A stretch of 64,000 bases of DNA from positions 1 through 64,000 of the forward strand of contig JALJEE010002436.1 of the NCBI GenBank assembly GCA_023231475.1. The letters run 5' to 3'. This document shows positions 45,490 through 58,192 of the stretch, piece by piece. The notes beneath the pieces were generated by a model, which was given only the letters and a program-made list of their open reading frames with translations, ran no database searches and was not told the origin of the DNA. Both the position numbers and the translations under genes were made by a program. Positions within the stretch are counted from its first letter, which is position 1. Every line of letters starts with the position of its first letter. The stretch is from Seison nebaliae. Lineage: Eukaryota; Rotifera; Pararotatoria; Seisonacea; Seisonidae.

Positions 45490-48400
45490 TTAAATATTCT
45501 TCTCGTATTTAGCACCGATGGAATTGAAACATTTAACGATATCAGTCGCAGAAAATTCAAATTGTACTTCAGTCGACGCTTTTTGAATTGGATAAGCCTC
45601 TTTTAAAATTCCGTCGTATCTCTTATATTTATCCAAAACTTCCTTATTTATTTTATACCATAGAACCGTTCGATCGGCTGGTTCTGAGAAATGTTTCCTC
45701 AAAAGATGATACCAATCATCGATCGTTTTCGTCATCTAAAATTTACACATCATACGAATTTTAAAAAAATGATGAAAAAATTAAGTAACATGTTTCATGG
45801 TGAATGATGCGATATTATGTTTGATATTGGTGACACTGTAAGCTGGACGGAAACTGAGATCTGACACTTTCGTCCCACTCGCCAAAACACTTTCAATCGT
45901 CGCAAAATAATCCTAAGAAAATTGAGGTTGGGAAAAATTTGAGAAATTTCAAAAGAAAAAACTAACACTCAATTCATGAAATGGACGTCCATAATGAGCT
46001 TTAATATAAGTTATCTGAGATTTCCCATATTCCATTTTCGCTCTTTGTTTCTCTTCTGCCAACGCTCCAATTTTCGTTTTACTCAAAATATCTACAAATA
46101 GTAAATGATTAAGAAAATGAGAAATACTAATATGGGAAACCGGAAAGAATTCGATAATTTGCTAAAGAAAAAATTTAAATTTAAATTTAAATAATTTTAA
46201 TAAATTAAAAGAAAATAATTAACTGAATCGAACGACATCTGGTGGTGTCTTTATACATTGTTGTGCGATATATTCAATTCGATTCATGACATTCATCACT
46301 AATTCCTTATATAATTTATCGAGATCTGATCGACGTGTATGTTTAATATCTTCGGCTAACAAGAAAAATTGCTGGAAAATTTTTAAAAATAGTTTTTATA
46401 TTTTCATTTTCATATAAGACACTAACGGACAAATCAGTCACCCAAGACAGTGCACCAATCTTCTCATCTTTCTTATATTTCGTGTTCATGATGGTGTTGA
46501 TTCCTTCGTGGAAAATTAGATCCATCTCTCGCTTATTCACAACCATCAAATTGCCTAATGTCTGTGACATGATGGTTTTTGTGATGTGAGCTTCTTCTCT
46601 TTGCACTACTTGATTCAAGACGGCATATATATGGATTGGACCACTAGGTATTGAAATTATGTGAAAATGATAATAAGACGAAATAAATTAACATTCGATC
46701 GATTGATTCGACTTGTGATGGGACGAGATGAAGTCTCGATGGGAAACCTTTGAATATTATTTGAAGATTATTTCTAGAAAGAATTATAATAATTAGAAAT
46801 TAATAAATATAATTAAAAATTCAAATAATTAATAATAACTTCATTAATTTATTTTCGTCGTCATGTAAATAATCGTAATGACATTGTGAGATGTTGTCGA
46901 TATTTCCTGGATTATTAGCAATGGCATCTTTTGCTCGATTCTTCAATGTTTCCGTGGAAACGCCAAAGAAATAATTTAAGAAGAAATTCACTTCAGCTTT
47001 GAACGACAACAAAAGTGCTGACATGATATCAGCAAAAAACTTTAAAAAAAATTATTTTTGAAATTAATTCTAAAATTGAACATCAGTGAAGAGTATACGA
47101 TTCTCTTTCGATATTATTCCCGATTCATATCGACCATTGAACATGTTGAGACGAGTTAAATAAAAATTCAAATCTTTTTGTCTATCGGATGACACACTGG
47201 CACGTGACGGGCCTTTTATGAAAAATAAAAATAAGAAACGAATTGGAATGTGAATTAAACGATTGGAATCGGGACCATCAGATCCCAAATCTTCGAGAAG
47301 AGTCTTGAAAACTTTCATGTATGAACTCAACAAACGATCATAAACATCTTGCATCTTATTCGAATATGCCTAACCATCAATGGAATTTTCTTTGATATAT
47401 ATATGGAAATTTAAAAAAAATTAAAACTTTAATAAATTTTTCAAAAATATTTTTGAAATTCTTCCTCAACCATTTGATTAATATACTGGATAATTTGATA
47501 TCATCATTCTCGTTGAATTGATGGATCCATTCTAATTTCTTCAACGATTGTTTCTCAAATTCCGAATTAGCGAGAACAAGCGAACGACTCTTATCCAATT
47601 GATAGAAAATGGCGTTGGTAGTTGAATTGAGAAAGTTGTTAAGACATTGTTCAATTTTCAACGACAACAATTTTTCAAGTCGAATATAATTCTCATAACC
47701 CTCATTGATCGATCTCATATTTTTCAATTCTGATGGATAAATTCAAAAAAAAAATGGAAAATTTGAAGGAGAATTTACCGGATGAGAAAGAATGATATTG
47801 AATGAATCGTTCGTTGAGAATATTTGAAATATTCACGAGATCTTTCATATTCTTTAATGTCATCTCTTCCGAACTTCCCAAAAGTTGACTCATTTCTTCA
47901 GGAAATGTAAAGAAATTATTCTAAAAAAAAAATTATTTAAATGAAAATTTATAAAAAATTTTCCAAACTGTTATCGTCGTCAATTCGTTATCTAATTTCT
48001 TCCGATTTTCTAACGAAACGAGTTTCGTCGAATTCTTCTCACCAATCATCTTTATCGAATCACTGATCGACTAAAGAAAAATGAAAATTTTCAAAAAAAA
48101 ATTTTTAAAGTTTCAAAAAAAATTTTTAAATTTTCAAATTTTTAACTGATAATTTATCTTCATATAATTCTAATTTATTATCAATTTCATTCGTCTCACC
48201 AATCGCTGCATCGATACTCTTCAATAATCGATTTACCGTTTGTTCACTATTCAAAATATCTTCGATATTCTCCTGTAATGGAAAAGGAATAATGAAGGAA
48301 GATAAAATGAAAATTAACAGTTTCTAATTCGTTCACTTTATTGTTAAGATTGTGAAGGAAAGTTCCCATCTTGCCGGAGAAGATGTTAGCATCGAAAATA

Positions 48401-49144
48401 TATTTCTCTAGATCCATCAAATCCATCTCACTAAATTCCTCCAATTCACTTTTCTTATTCGATTCATAATTGTCATCATTTGTCGTTCCTTTCGACTTAT
48501 CAATCGACAACACTGAAAGAAATTAATAGAAATATAATGAAAATTTTAAATTTCTCAAAATAAATTTTAGAACTTTTCGAATTTTCTTCGACATCCCAAT
48601 TAGAAAATTTGACACTCTCCTTCACATAATTCCTACAAATTACCTATGGAAAAATGTCAAAATTGAATTTGTGAATTATTCGAATAAATAAGAAGCAACT
48701 GTATGTAATCGGTAGACATATTCATTCTTATCAGTTCTCAAACAATAAAATCGATGGTCATTCCTCGTCAATTGTTGTGGTTTCAATTCGATATCAAGAA
48801 AATTCGCATCATTCGAATGCACATCTACTCCAACAACATCTGATACGTTATAAATAGTTTTTATTTCAGCCACTTTATCTTTCTCCTCTCGAAACAAAAT
48901 AATTTTCGCTTTATGTTCATCGACAGTGGAAACTTTTGATGGAAAAAATTAAAAATTTTTAAAAAATAAAATTTAAATAAATAGATGAAATTTATGGAAA
49001 ATAACTGGACAATCCTAGATATCGAGAGACTTTAGTCGCTTTAAAATTATTGTCTTTCCAATAAGGAACTAAACAGATCAATCTGTCCGTCGTTGTACTC
49101 AAGAGAGTTCTGTTAAAGTTATCTCTTCTTTGTTCTTTATTCAT
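45490..49144 (-). CDS. EXOC1: exocyst complex component 1 (Sec3)
   Basis: Multi-exon minus-strand gene, more than ten exons with introns of about 45-60 bases; first exon 49144-49006, second 48932-48700, last 45735-45490. EXOC1/Sec3 is the exocyst subunit that marks plasma-membrane sites for vesicle tethering. The N-terminal part (RLICLVPYW...AKIILFREEKDKVAEIKTIY...HRFYCLRTDKNEYVYRL) fits the Sec3 PH-like phosphoinositide-binding domain. It is followed by the coiled-coil start (NIEDILNSEQTVNRLLKSID, matching NIQSIMASEKQVN in human), helical repeats (IKMIGEKNSTKL; YRLEKLLSLKIEQ-like), and a C-terminus IVKCFNSIGAKY that parallels the human end. Expected length is about 900 residues, like human EXOC1 (894). 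The short third exon near 48575-48643 did not give clean phases by my reading, so its exact borders are uncertain; the others join well. Confidence 0.88.
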
Positions 49145-50929
49145 CACAAATCAATCATATATTGGAGAGAAGCTTTCCTTTCTAAACTGATGGAGAGAAA
49201 TGATAATTTCTCTCAAGTGATCAAATGCAATTGATGTGCACCTTCCCCATTCTTAATATCAATAAGAGGAAACTTGAATGATGGATGAGATTCCTATCAA
49301 GTGTTCGTTGGATTCCTTTCAAATTTCTTCAGAAATTCTAAATGGATTCCGATGAAATTAAAGATCAAATTTCGTTAATAACTCGCCACATCATTTCAGT
49401 GACAACTATTGGAAAATGGACTTTTATTTGAGTCAAGTGTCATTGAAATAAATTCATCATTTTATTTTGTTGAGCGGAGAATTTTATTCATTTAAAAAAA
49501 AAAGGTAGATTTTTAGATAGTTTCTTCGAAGAATGTCAATTATGTTGAATTGAAGGAGGAGGAGGAGGAGAATATAAGAAAGAATCGGTTTATAATTAGG
49601 ACATTAAATTATAATTGAAATGAAAGAATATTTGGGAGAATGTTTCATGGTTAAAATGAATCAGGGAAATTTTTTCTAGTTAATGAATAGTTGTAAAGAT
49701 CCGTTCTGGTTGAATTATGGTTGTTGAGGATATCGTTCGTCTTTCCGTTTCTAACTAATATGTTTATTAACTAATGATGAGACAAGATTTTCAGACGAAC
49801 TAAAGCGACATCGCTCTGGTAATTGAGACAAGAGATGTACATCTTCATCGTTCAAGCAAATTAGAATTCGAATTCCCATATAATGGTTGGTAGTTAAGAG
49901 TTATGAGGAGAGATTGGACAACTGATGAACAAGTAAATATCTTCATGGAAAATGAAGATTTTATTCGTTCCTCTCATCATAGTTTATCTTTAAATTTTCG
50001 AGTAATGTTAATCTAACTCCAATATAAATATTTGTGCTTACACTCCAAAAAGGAAATGATGTCGTCGAATATGTTAAGTATTATTTTTCCCAATAATTAA
50101 TCCATCAATTTTATGAATATCATTCGTTGAGTAATGTCAATCCTAAACTTTTACCACATTTTCCACTTTTATTGATTTTTCATCATAAAATAAATTTCAA
50201 TAATAAATTTAGTTACATAAAAATACATAATATTAGTAGGAGAAAGTTGTCGGAAGGAAATTTTGTGTTTGGCATTTAAAAATTATGTTATTCTAATTGT
50301 TTATTAAATAAACAATTTCGTTTTAAGATAATCGGATAGATAAGATATCGTCATCATCGGATTGAATGAGAAGAAAATGTTTCGTAGCATTTTTTTTTTG
50401 ATATGTCGAATAAGATGAGATGTCCGTCGTCCATCAACAACCTTTTCTAATTTATAAAATTCTTGTGTGTCTCGATATACGTTTGGTGGATAAGTATCTA
50501 TATATATATATATAAATATAAAATATATACATATAATATACGTAGATACATTAGTGTGTGTATTTGTGTATTTGTGTGTTTGTGTGTGTGTATGTGTGTG
50601 TAGATACACAGTGTTGGTATAAATATAATATATGTCAGTGAATTACCATATACACGAATGAGAATAAATTTTCTTTTCAAAAATTTTTATTACACAAATT
50701 GTTTCTCTTTTCTCTCCCCGCGATTTTATTACCTTCGAAATGTCATATTGAGGTGATGATATAAATTGAAGAGGTAATTGAAGGAATTCCGTTTTATTCT
50801 TTTTTCTTTTTTCTTACTTCTCACAAGTCAGAGTACTCGTTTCGACTGGGAATCGAAAGGACGAAAATAACTTCGTGAAGAAGAAAAGAGTTGTTCCATT
50901 CACATTTCTCCCAATCAAAAAAGGTTGTT
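49145..50929. other. 1.8-kb intergenic region between divergent EXOC1 and PARG
   Basis: No coding sequence supported. Contains TA/TG microsatellites at about 50499-50602; open frames there (minus strand) only read Thr/His/Ile repeats from TGTG DNA. Both promoters should be inside. Confidence 0.5.
50499..50602. repeat. TA and TG dinucleotide microsatellites
   Basis: A TA run (about 50499-50514) followed by interrupted TGTG/TATTTGTG repeats to about 50602. Confidence 0.85.
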
Positions 50930-53112
50930 ATGGTCAGCCAAAAAAGACGATTATTGCGCAACAGTTGTTCGAATAATAAAAAAAAAAGTCGAATTGATTT
51001 GGAGTCGATTGCGGAAGTGATTGTGCGGGAGTGTATAAATAAAGCAATTAACTCTTTTATGATTGTCGATTCCGTAGACGATACAGATATGTCCAATTCT
51101 AATCAAACAACAACAACAACTACTACTACTACTACTACGAGTAATAAAATCGATAATATATCAGATAATGATATCATACCAATATCGACAGATGGTTCCC
51201 CAATATTTTTCATTTTCAAATTAAATAATTGTGATAGATAAAATGTTAATCGACAATGATATTAACGATAAAGAATTTAAGGATGATGATAATGATGAAG
51301 TTTTATGTGAGACGACCGACATATTTCGAGATAGATCTGATCACATCTTCCTCAGTCGATATGAGAGAGAAGTATACTTTTTTCAGTCTTCATCCTTCCT
51401 TTCTTTTAAATAGAACAATTCAAGTCGTCTCATCGCTCAACCGATAATCGGTCCGATTGGAGAGGATATTGAATATGTTACTTTACCTCATTACAACGAA
51501 GAGAATTGGAGAGAACTTCTTCAGCTTTTATCTAAACCCATTACATCCACCAAAGATTTCCAAGTTTTACTTTATAAATAAAGATAAATATATTTAATTT
51601 AAAAAAAAATTTTTTTAGCATATCATTTTGAGAGATCGAAAAATTCCACGTCATTTTGATGGGCTTCATTCCGTACTCAACGAAGAGTTTCCCAAACCGT
51701 TGAAGAAGATCTTTTTCAATCAAGTATTTCCAGGAATTGTTAACTTGGTCATTGACACACCGAAATTATTTCCAAAAGTTCCCCTTAATAATTAATCGAT
51801 TCCCATAATAAATTTATTCGTTTCAGCGTATTCCTTGTCTGAATGGCGGAAGAACTATGGCACTCACTCTCAGTCAGCGACAATGTGCTTGTTTATTGGC
51901 GAATGCATTTGTCGGAACTTTCGAAGGTGCAAAACATCGAATGTTGTCATTCAATTTCGTCAAGTTCATTTCTCATCAATTTCCAAATTTTAAAATATTT
52001 CTTCTCAAAGTTTCTTCTCCCGACGTAACGAAGAGAAGTTGAAATGTATTCTCAATTATTTCAAACGAATTATGGACGACATGCCTGAAGGTCTCGTCAC
52101 TTTTCGTCGACGTTCTTTACGTCGTTTCTTACATTGGAATGAATTGAACAATCGTTTGGATTTGAAGAGATGTAAAGTTCAAATATTCGACAAAGGAACA
52201 ATTGAGGATGATGACGATTGTCTACAAGTGGATTTCGCTAACAAATATATCGGAGGTGGCGTTCTAAATCATGGATGTGTCCAAGAAGAAATTAGATTTG
52301 TCTTGTGTCCCGAAATGATCGTTGCCAAATTATTCACACAGAAATTGGAAGACAACGATTGTCTAGTGATGATTGGTTAATTAAATTAAATTAAATTAAT
52401 TTTTAAATAATTTTCATTTAATTTTTTTTTCATTTTATTTTTCATTTTTGAAGGTTGTGAACGATTTTCCAATTATGTGGGATATGCGAGAACTTTCGAA
52501 TTTAGTGGTAATCATGAAGATAAAACTCAACGGTCAGTTTCCTTAAATATCCTCATTAAATTATTTGAAATTAATTGCATTTTCTTTCAGAGATTCATTT
52601 GGAAGAATAAAATGTCGTGTGGTGGCAATTGATGCGACGCGATTCATTCGATCACCAACACAATATTCAGAACGATTCATTTTAAGAGATTTAAATAAAT
52701 GTTTCATCGGTTTTATGAGAGATCGAACTGATGAATTATCTCTACAAAATGTACAAGCAGTTGCAACCGGCAATTGGGGTTGTGGCGCTTTCAATGGAGA
52801 TGTTTATTTAAAAGTTATTTTTTAATTTATTTAAGAAATTTTTTTTTTCAAAAAATTTCCTTTCAGATCTTATTACAATGGCTCGCATTGCTCATGATAC
52901 GACGAGATATGAATTATTACACTTTTGGGCATAAAGATGTCAAGAGGAAATTCGAAGAATTCCTCACACAACTACAAACGTTGACGGAAAAATACACAAT
53001 AAAAATGGGTCAACTATTTCGAATCGTTTGCGATTATCATCAGACGAACAGCAAAGTAGAATTATATGATTTTATTCTCCAATCTCTCGAAGATTTATAC
53101 AAAGAAAAATAA
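50930..53112 (+). CDS. PARG: poly(ADP-ribose) glycohydrolase
   Basis: Nine exons: 50930-51194, 51238-51371, 51414-51563, 51619-51777, 51827-51963, 52011-52375, 52454-52532, 52591-52813, 52867-53112, phases consistent, 585 residues. PARG cleaves ribose-ribose bonds of poly(ADP-ribose). The catalytic macrodomain is complete: signature GGG...QEE (IGGGVLNHGCVQEE, with the catalytic Glu pair), VDFANKYIGGG, TLSQRQCACLLANAF, PEGLVTF, NYVGYA, ATGNWGCGAFNGD and YYTFG. The regulatory N-terminus is short: a basic KKKSRIDLE segment, a pure Thr run of about 11, and an acidic stretch, in total about 130 residues against several hundred in human PARG (976). The ATG at 50930 is the first in frame; upstream sequence is open but lacks ATG. 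The stop lies 38 bases from the convergent KATNIP stop. Confidence 0.95.
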
Positions 53113-53118
53113 TCATTC

Positions 53119-53124
53119 TTTATT
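53119..53124 (-). terminator. candidate polyadenylation signal of KATNIP
   Basis: AATAAA on the minus strand, 26 bases beyond the KATNIP stop codon and only 6 bases from the PARG stop. If used, the KATNIP transcript ends overlapping PARG coding sequence or 3' UTR. Confidence 0.45.
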
Positions 53125-53150
53125 TCCATCAGAATCTTCATATGTCGTCA

Positions 53151-56100
53151 TTATTTCTTCTTTACTAAACCAGTTTTAGGACGATTAGCCTCATCGACAT
53201 ATTTTGTGTTTGTCGGTGTTTTCGATCGAGGAATATTCCTTTTTTTTTTTTCAAATAAAATTTCTATTAAATTTTTTGAGAAACTAAATGAAAACTTTAT
53301 AATCGCCGTTTGTTCATGTCGATCAATTCGAATTTTATTTGAAAATCGAATAATATGGAACGGTGTCATTTGTTCGACACCTTTCAATTTGTCTACGATA
53401 CTCATTTTCTTGTGTTTGATATCTGGTTGCCAAAGTACACCGGTATAAACAACCAAATCATCTACAAATAACTATAATAATTAAAATTGAATAAAATAAA
53501 ATCATCTAAAAAATTAAACTGCAAATTCTTTCACTGATCGTTTCACGTCCTTTGTATAATTCCAAATTTTCATCATTCCTACTCGTATCGGATCATCAAA
53601 TCTAATCTGAACTCGATTAATCAGATCCTCTTTGATCGGTGCCAAGAAAACATTTGAATTTATCTTCTCCTCTTTCATTCCTTGTAATTCATTCAAATCT
53701 TTAAATTCAATTCAATTCAATCAAATTATCAATTGGATAAGAAATTCAAAACTTGAAATCAAATTTTCAGGTTTCCTCATATCAGAAGCTGATACGTCAG
53801 CCATTGTTGGTTGAGCCCAAATATCTTTTATGAGAATAAAATTTCAAAAATAATTAAATAAAAGGGAATTAACTCGATTCTTTTAAATTAAGTTTAAATC
53901 CATTCTCGTCAAAGAATTCAATTCCATTCAATCCAATATAATATGGATCTCCCCATGTGGAATAGAGACGTAATTCATAAATGAATCCATTCGGAATTTT
54001 CAATGGAATACATTCAACCTGAATTTTAGAAGAATTCAAATTAAAAGGATAAATATAAGAAATTTAAAATGAGAACTTCTGATGAATTTCCTTTAATTTT
54101 CTTTGTATATTTTGTATTTTTGGTGGAGAAAAGTTGTTCAGTCAAATTCTTACGATATGCCGAATTGAGATGTAACGTTTGAAAATGATCGACTGAAACT
54201 TCTTCAAGAAAAAATTATTAAAATTTTAATTTTTAAAAGAAAAAACTAACCGACATTCGATGGTGCTCGTCGGACAATGAAACCGTTTGGAGGAGATAAT
54301 TCCTCTTGTTCCATCGTCCAAACATAAAGTGAACGTGCACCAATCCATTTAGCGTCGTCGTTACAACCATCTTCGGAGAATGTTCCGAAATAATTGAGGA
54401 TTTTGATCGCTTTGATATTTTTCATTTCATTAAACTTTATCGTAATTCGTATAGGACATGATGGTGCGACCCATTCCATAATATTATTCGACAATAAACT
54501 AATGGAAATAAAGAAAGGATTTGGAGAAATGGAATTTAAACCTTGAGAAATTTTCGGCGGCTGATATTGGTTCTATAGTAGCAACTGACATATGATTTGT
54601 TTCCGTCTCTCCGGTAATTGGAATGATTTCACCTAATTCATCGATGATTAATAAGGAAGTTAAACCAATATTGGAGATATCGATATTCTCCTTCTCATTC
54701 ACTTCAGTTCGAGTTGATAAACGGTCAGATGTATTCGGCATTTTCCAAGTATCCGTAAAGATGAGAATTAAACCGTCACAAGTGATAATTGTTTCTTTGA
54801 TGGATGATGAGATATTATCTAAATCTTTCGTGGCAACTGATGTATATGGACGAGACTCTTTTTGCTGTTGTTTTGGTATCAAAAGATCATCTTGCATACT
54901 CATCGATTGTTTTAATGATGTCAAAAGATTGATTTGTTGTTCCTCAGATGATGGTTCTTTATACTTGACAAAAATTGAATCATATTTACTCATCAATTCT
55001 AATTTATCTTCATCGATTGTATAAAGAATTGTCTAAAAAAATTTAAGAGAATTTATTTGAATTAAATTGAAACTTCAGCAAAATCATCAATCATTCCTTT
55101 ATTTTTACCTGACGCTCTTAAAATTGTTCCTTTGAAAATGAATTGATCATTCAATTTCATCGTAATGAATTTTGCTCCTCGTTCCGAATGTACTCGAGAT
55201 TTATTGTAATTCTAAAAATTGGAATTTCAAAAAAATATTTAATTGTTTATTCAATTAAATAACGAACCCATATTCGAACCATTGCCAAATGAGTTGGTTG
55301 ATGGAAATTAATTCGAATAAAATGATCGCCGTTTTTCGTGAATGGTGTCAACCACATATGCATATCATCTCTCGTCATATTAATACCATCGAGAAGGTTT
55401 GTTATGATTCGTGGATCTTCTGAATATTCTTCCAAGATGTTGATATCAGCCGGATTGGCGTCAATACTCCGAATTTTCACCGGTTTTCCATCATCAACTG
55501 AAAATATTTCAATTCCATTCAATCCAACATAATATTCGTCTCCCCAAGTTGATTTGATGTTGATTTCCAAAAAATCCCCATATGGTTCATTCGGTAAATC
55601 GAAATCCGTTACTTCTTCATCGTCATTAACTGATGGTGTATCATCGATAATTTTTGTTGATTTTACAGTATCTTCATCTTCTAAAATTCTCGACATTGAT
55701 CTTCGATGATTTCTACATTCTTTCATAATATCTTCTTCTATGGGCACATTTTTTAAACTCTGCCAAAATATAATTTAGATTCATGAAACAAATCAATAAA
55801 GAAATCAATTCGACTAACCATCGATCGACTATTGAGTTGATGTTTCTTGTTGAATGTCTCTAACGATAAGAGTGATCGATTCAACCAATCGACTAATTCT
55901 CCTTTCTTCTTATTATCATTCTTAGTTGATGATTTCATTTCTTTCTCATCTGATTTTCCTGACGAATAATAATTATTGGAATTGATAATGTTATTGGAAG
56001 GAAAGAATTTTAGAAGAGAATTGAAAGAGAATATAATGTGGGAAGAAGAAAAAGAAGAAGAAAACTTTTGTTGTTCATAATCGAATATAAATTTGTTTCT

Positions 56101-56485
56101 GTCTCCTTCAAACTGTCATTAACCGCTGACGATGGTCGATATCGAGAGAATAAATTATCGTTTATCATGTCTTCAATTTCTTTTTGAACTTCCTCCTCTG
56201 CTATTTGAATATGTTCCTCCCTGTTTCGAAGAGTTCAATTGTCGACAATGGAAACTTTAAACGAATAACTTTGGTTCGTCTGACCATGAATCGAATATTA
56301 ATGTATCTGTAACTTGGAACTTCTTTTCCTCATTCGTTTCATCTACAAGAGAAAAAAGGAGATGAATATGAATGAATAAGTAAATATTCGATATCACCAT
56401 AAAAATCGTCATAAAAAAATATTCAAAATATTTAACTGGAAATAGATTTCGTATGATAACGATTATTCCACAAATAAGAACTCAT
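53151..56485 (-). CDS. KATNIP: KATNIP (katanin-interacting protein) core, DUF4457 repeats
   Basis: Minus-strand gene with many exons and introns of about 45-140 bases. KATNIP is a microtubule- and cilium-base protein that binds katanin. At least three family repeats are visible: STWGDEYYVGLNGIEIF with LLDGINMTRDDMHMWL (55247-55747); a middle one with IGLTSLLIIDELGEIIPI and later LSPPNGFIVRRAPSN (54246-54996); and LYSTWGDPYYIGLNGIEFF (about 53870-53960) followed by WNYTKDVKRSVKEFAV and DLVVYTGVL near the end. These correspond in order to the C-terminal two thirds of human KATNIP. The ATG at 56485 begins a short first exon (MSSYLWNNRYHTK) joined in phase 1 to the exon near 56344. The exon upstream could alternatively splice from the gene at 56731-57973 in the same phase, so this start is provisional. 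Confidence 0.85.
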
Positions 56486-56730
56486 TTCGATTTTTTGGGT
56501 GGAGATAAAATTGATGAGAAACTTCACAACAGAACAGAAGTAATTTAGAAATTATTTTTTGGTCAATCAAATACAAATTGGGACTAGAAGAGAAATATAG
56601 AAAATTCGTTGTCATAACAACGGAAAGACATTAAGAGAAAGAAATTTGATAAAATAATAAGAATAAAGTCCAATATCAACAGAATAGAAATTACGACTAA
56701 ATTAAGTTCCCGGAAACAGGTAGGAGGTTG

Positions 56731-57973
56731 TCAATAAAATTGATTAATTGATTGATGAAAATTTACTAAACTTTTAGTGCTTAATTTTCTCACCGGAATA
56801 TTTGAGAGAGTTGGTTGGGATAAATCGACAGTTCGATTAGAAATAAAATCGAACGAATTAAATTCTTTCGACGTTTCCATCGAAGTGTTAGAGGAGGAGA
56901 TTGTCGGATTTTTTCGTGACGGTACAGGACTGATCTCAAGTTTCTTTTTATTCTCCTTTTTATTCCGCTTTCTCTCATGTGGCGAATTTTTCATGTTTCT
57001 CTTCTCGTTCAATTCGACGAATGTAAAATTATCTAAATTTGCATTTTTTTCGATTTTCACTTGACGGATGTGAAAGAAGTGTTTGTCTGATTCTTTGAGA
57101 TGTTGATAAAATTCTATGTGAAACTATAAAAGGAAAAGGTTAGAAGGAGAAACAAATAAAAGAATCAACATCTTCTTGAACAAAATTGGTGGATAGTTTA
57201 ACTGCAGAAATTTGATTCAAAACATTTAATGTTCTCTCACCAACACTGTAAATGAGGAAAAAATGAGAAACGATATTTTCACCGAATTTCAATCGTTCCC
57301 ATTTTTTCTTTCTCTTTTTAATATCTGATGTCGTGTCAGATTGATGAAGCATGAAAGAATGTTGCACAGACTGATGGTCATCATCCATCACCATCGTAGT
57401 TCCATTGAAAATCTCTTCCAAATTCAAATTTAAACTTTTCTCAGGTTCTCCTAATATTGTAGATGTCATATCATTTCCAATGTACATAATGGTTAGACGA
57501 CGTCCTTCAACATCGAACAAATTTATTCCGGAAATTTCAATTTCATTCAAGTTATCCGAATGAAATTGTAAAATTATTCCATTTAAATTCTCCCGAACAT
57601 TCACTCTTAACACAAATTTTTTAATAAAAAAAATTATAAAAGAAAAAAACTTTCCTAATTCCTCAATTTTTTCATGAAGAAGACAACAAGAAACTTGTCG
57701 CCCACTATGGATAGTTATCGTTTTATTCAATAGATCATCTTCCCCAATATCATTATCTTCGTCGCCATTCAAATGTTCGTTGAATGATTGACTGATACTC
57801 AACGAATCGTCTAAAATCCCATCGTTTGTACTTTTCAGATATAATTCATCGAACATTTTCTCCAGTTCCTTTTTATGATTCTGAAATAGGTTTCTGATTT
57901 AGTTGGAGGGGAAAATCGAAAATGAAACTTCATCATTCTCAGGATTACTCCATGTCCGCCGTTCTTTCTTCAT
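56731..57973 (-). CDS. probable 5' part or split-off piece of KATNIP
   Basis: Four exons on the minus strand, 57973-57929, 57880-57651, 57605-57170, 57123-56731, phases consistent, 367 residues ending in a stop at 56731. The N-terminus has a basic start and an EKMFDELY helix. Residues about 95-135 read IILQFHSDNLNEIEISGINL then FDVEGRRL, the pattern of a degenerate KATNIP repeat (human GLTEVQFFDL). The rest is Ser/Lys/Glu-rich with a basic block (RKRNKKENKKKLE). A donor-like GTTTAG at about 56746 has the same phase as the KATNIP core exon at 56344, so the two may be one gene with a 400-base intron, or two genes. Without transcripts I cannot decide. A stand-alone KATNIP-repeat protein remains possible. 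Confidence 0.55.
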
Positions 57974-58192
57974 ATGAGAAGTAGTAAAAAAATTTTATTA
58001 TTATATGAAAATTTGGATGTTGCTATGGCAACTTGAGGTATTTTATTAAATTCAATGAATAAAACTATTCTACATTTCCGTTAAAATGATTCATTATAAA
58101 AATGAAAGTGAAAATTTAATTTTCACCTAAATAAATGAGGAAAATTCAAGTTAGTTTAATTCAAATTTTGAGCTTCGAACACATAAGCTTGT

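Noticed and set aside
50304-50680. Minus-strand Thr/His/Ile-rich frames
   Set aside because: Translations of TA and TG microsatellites.
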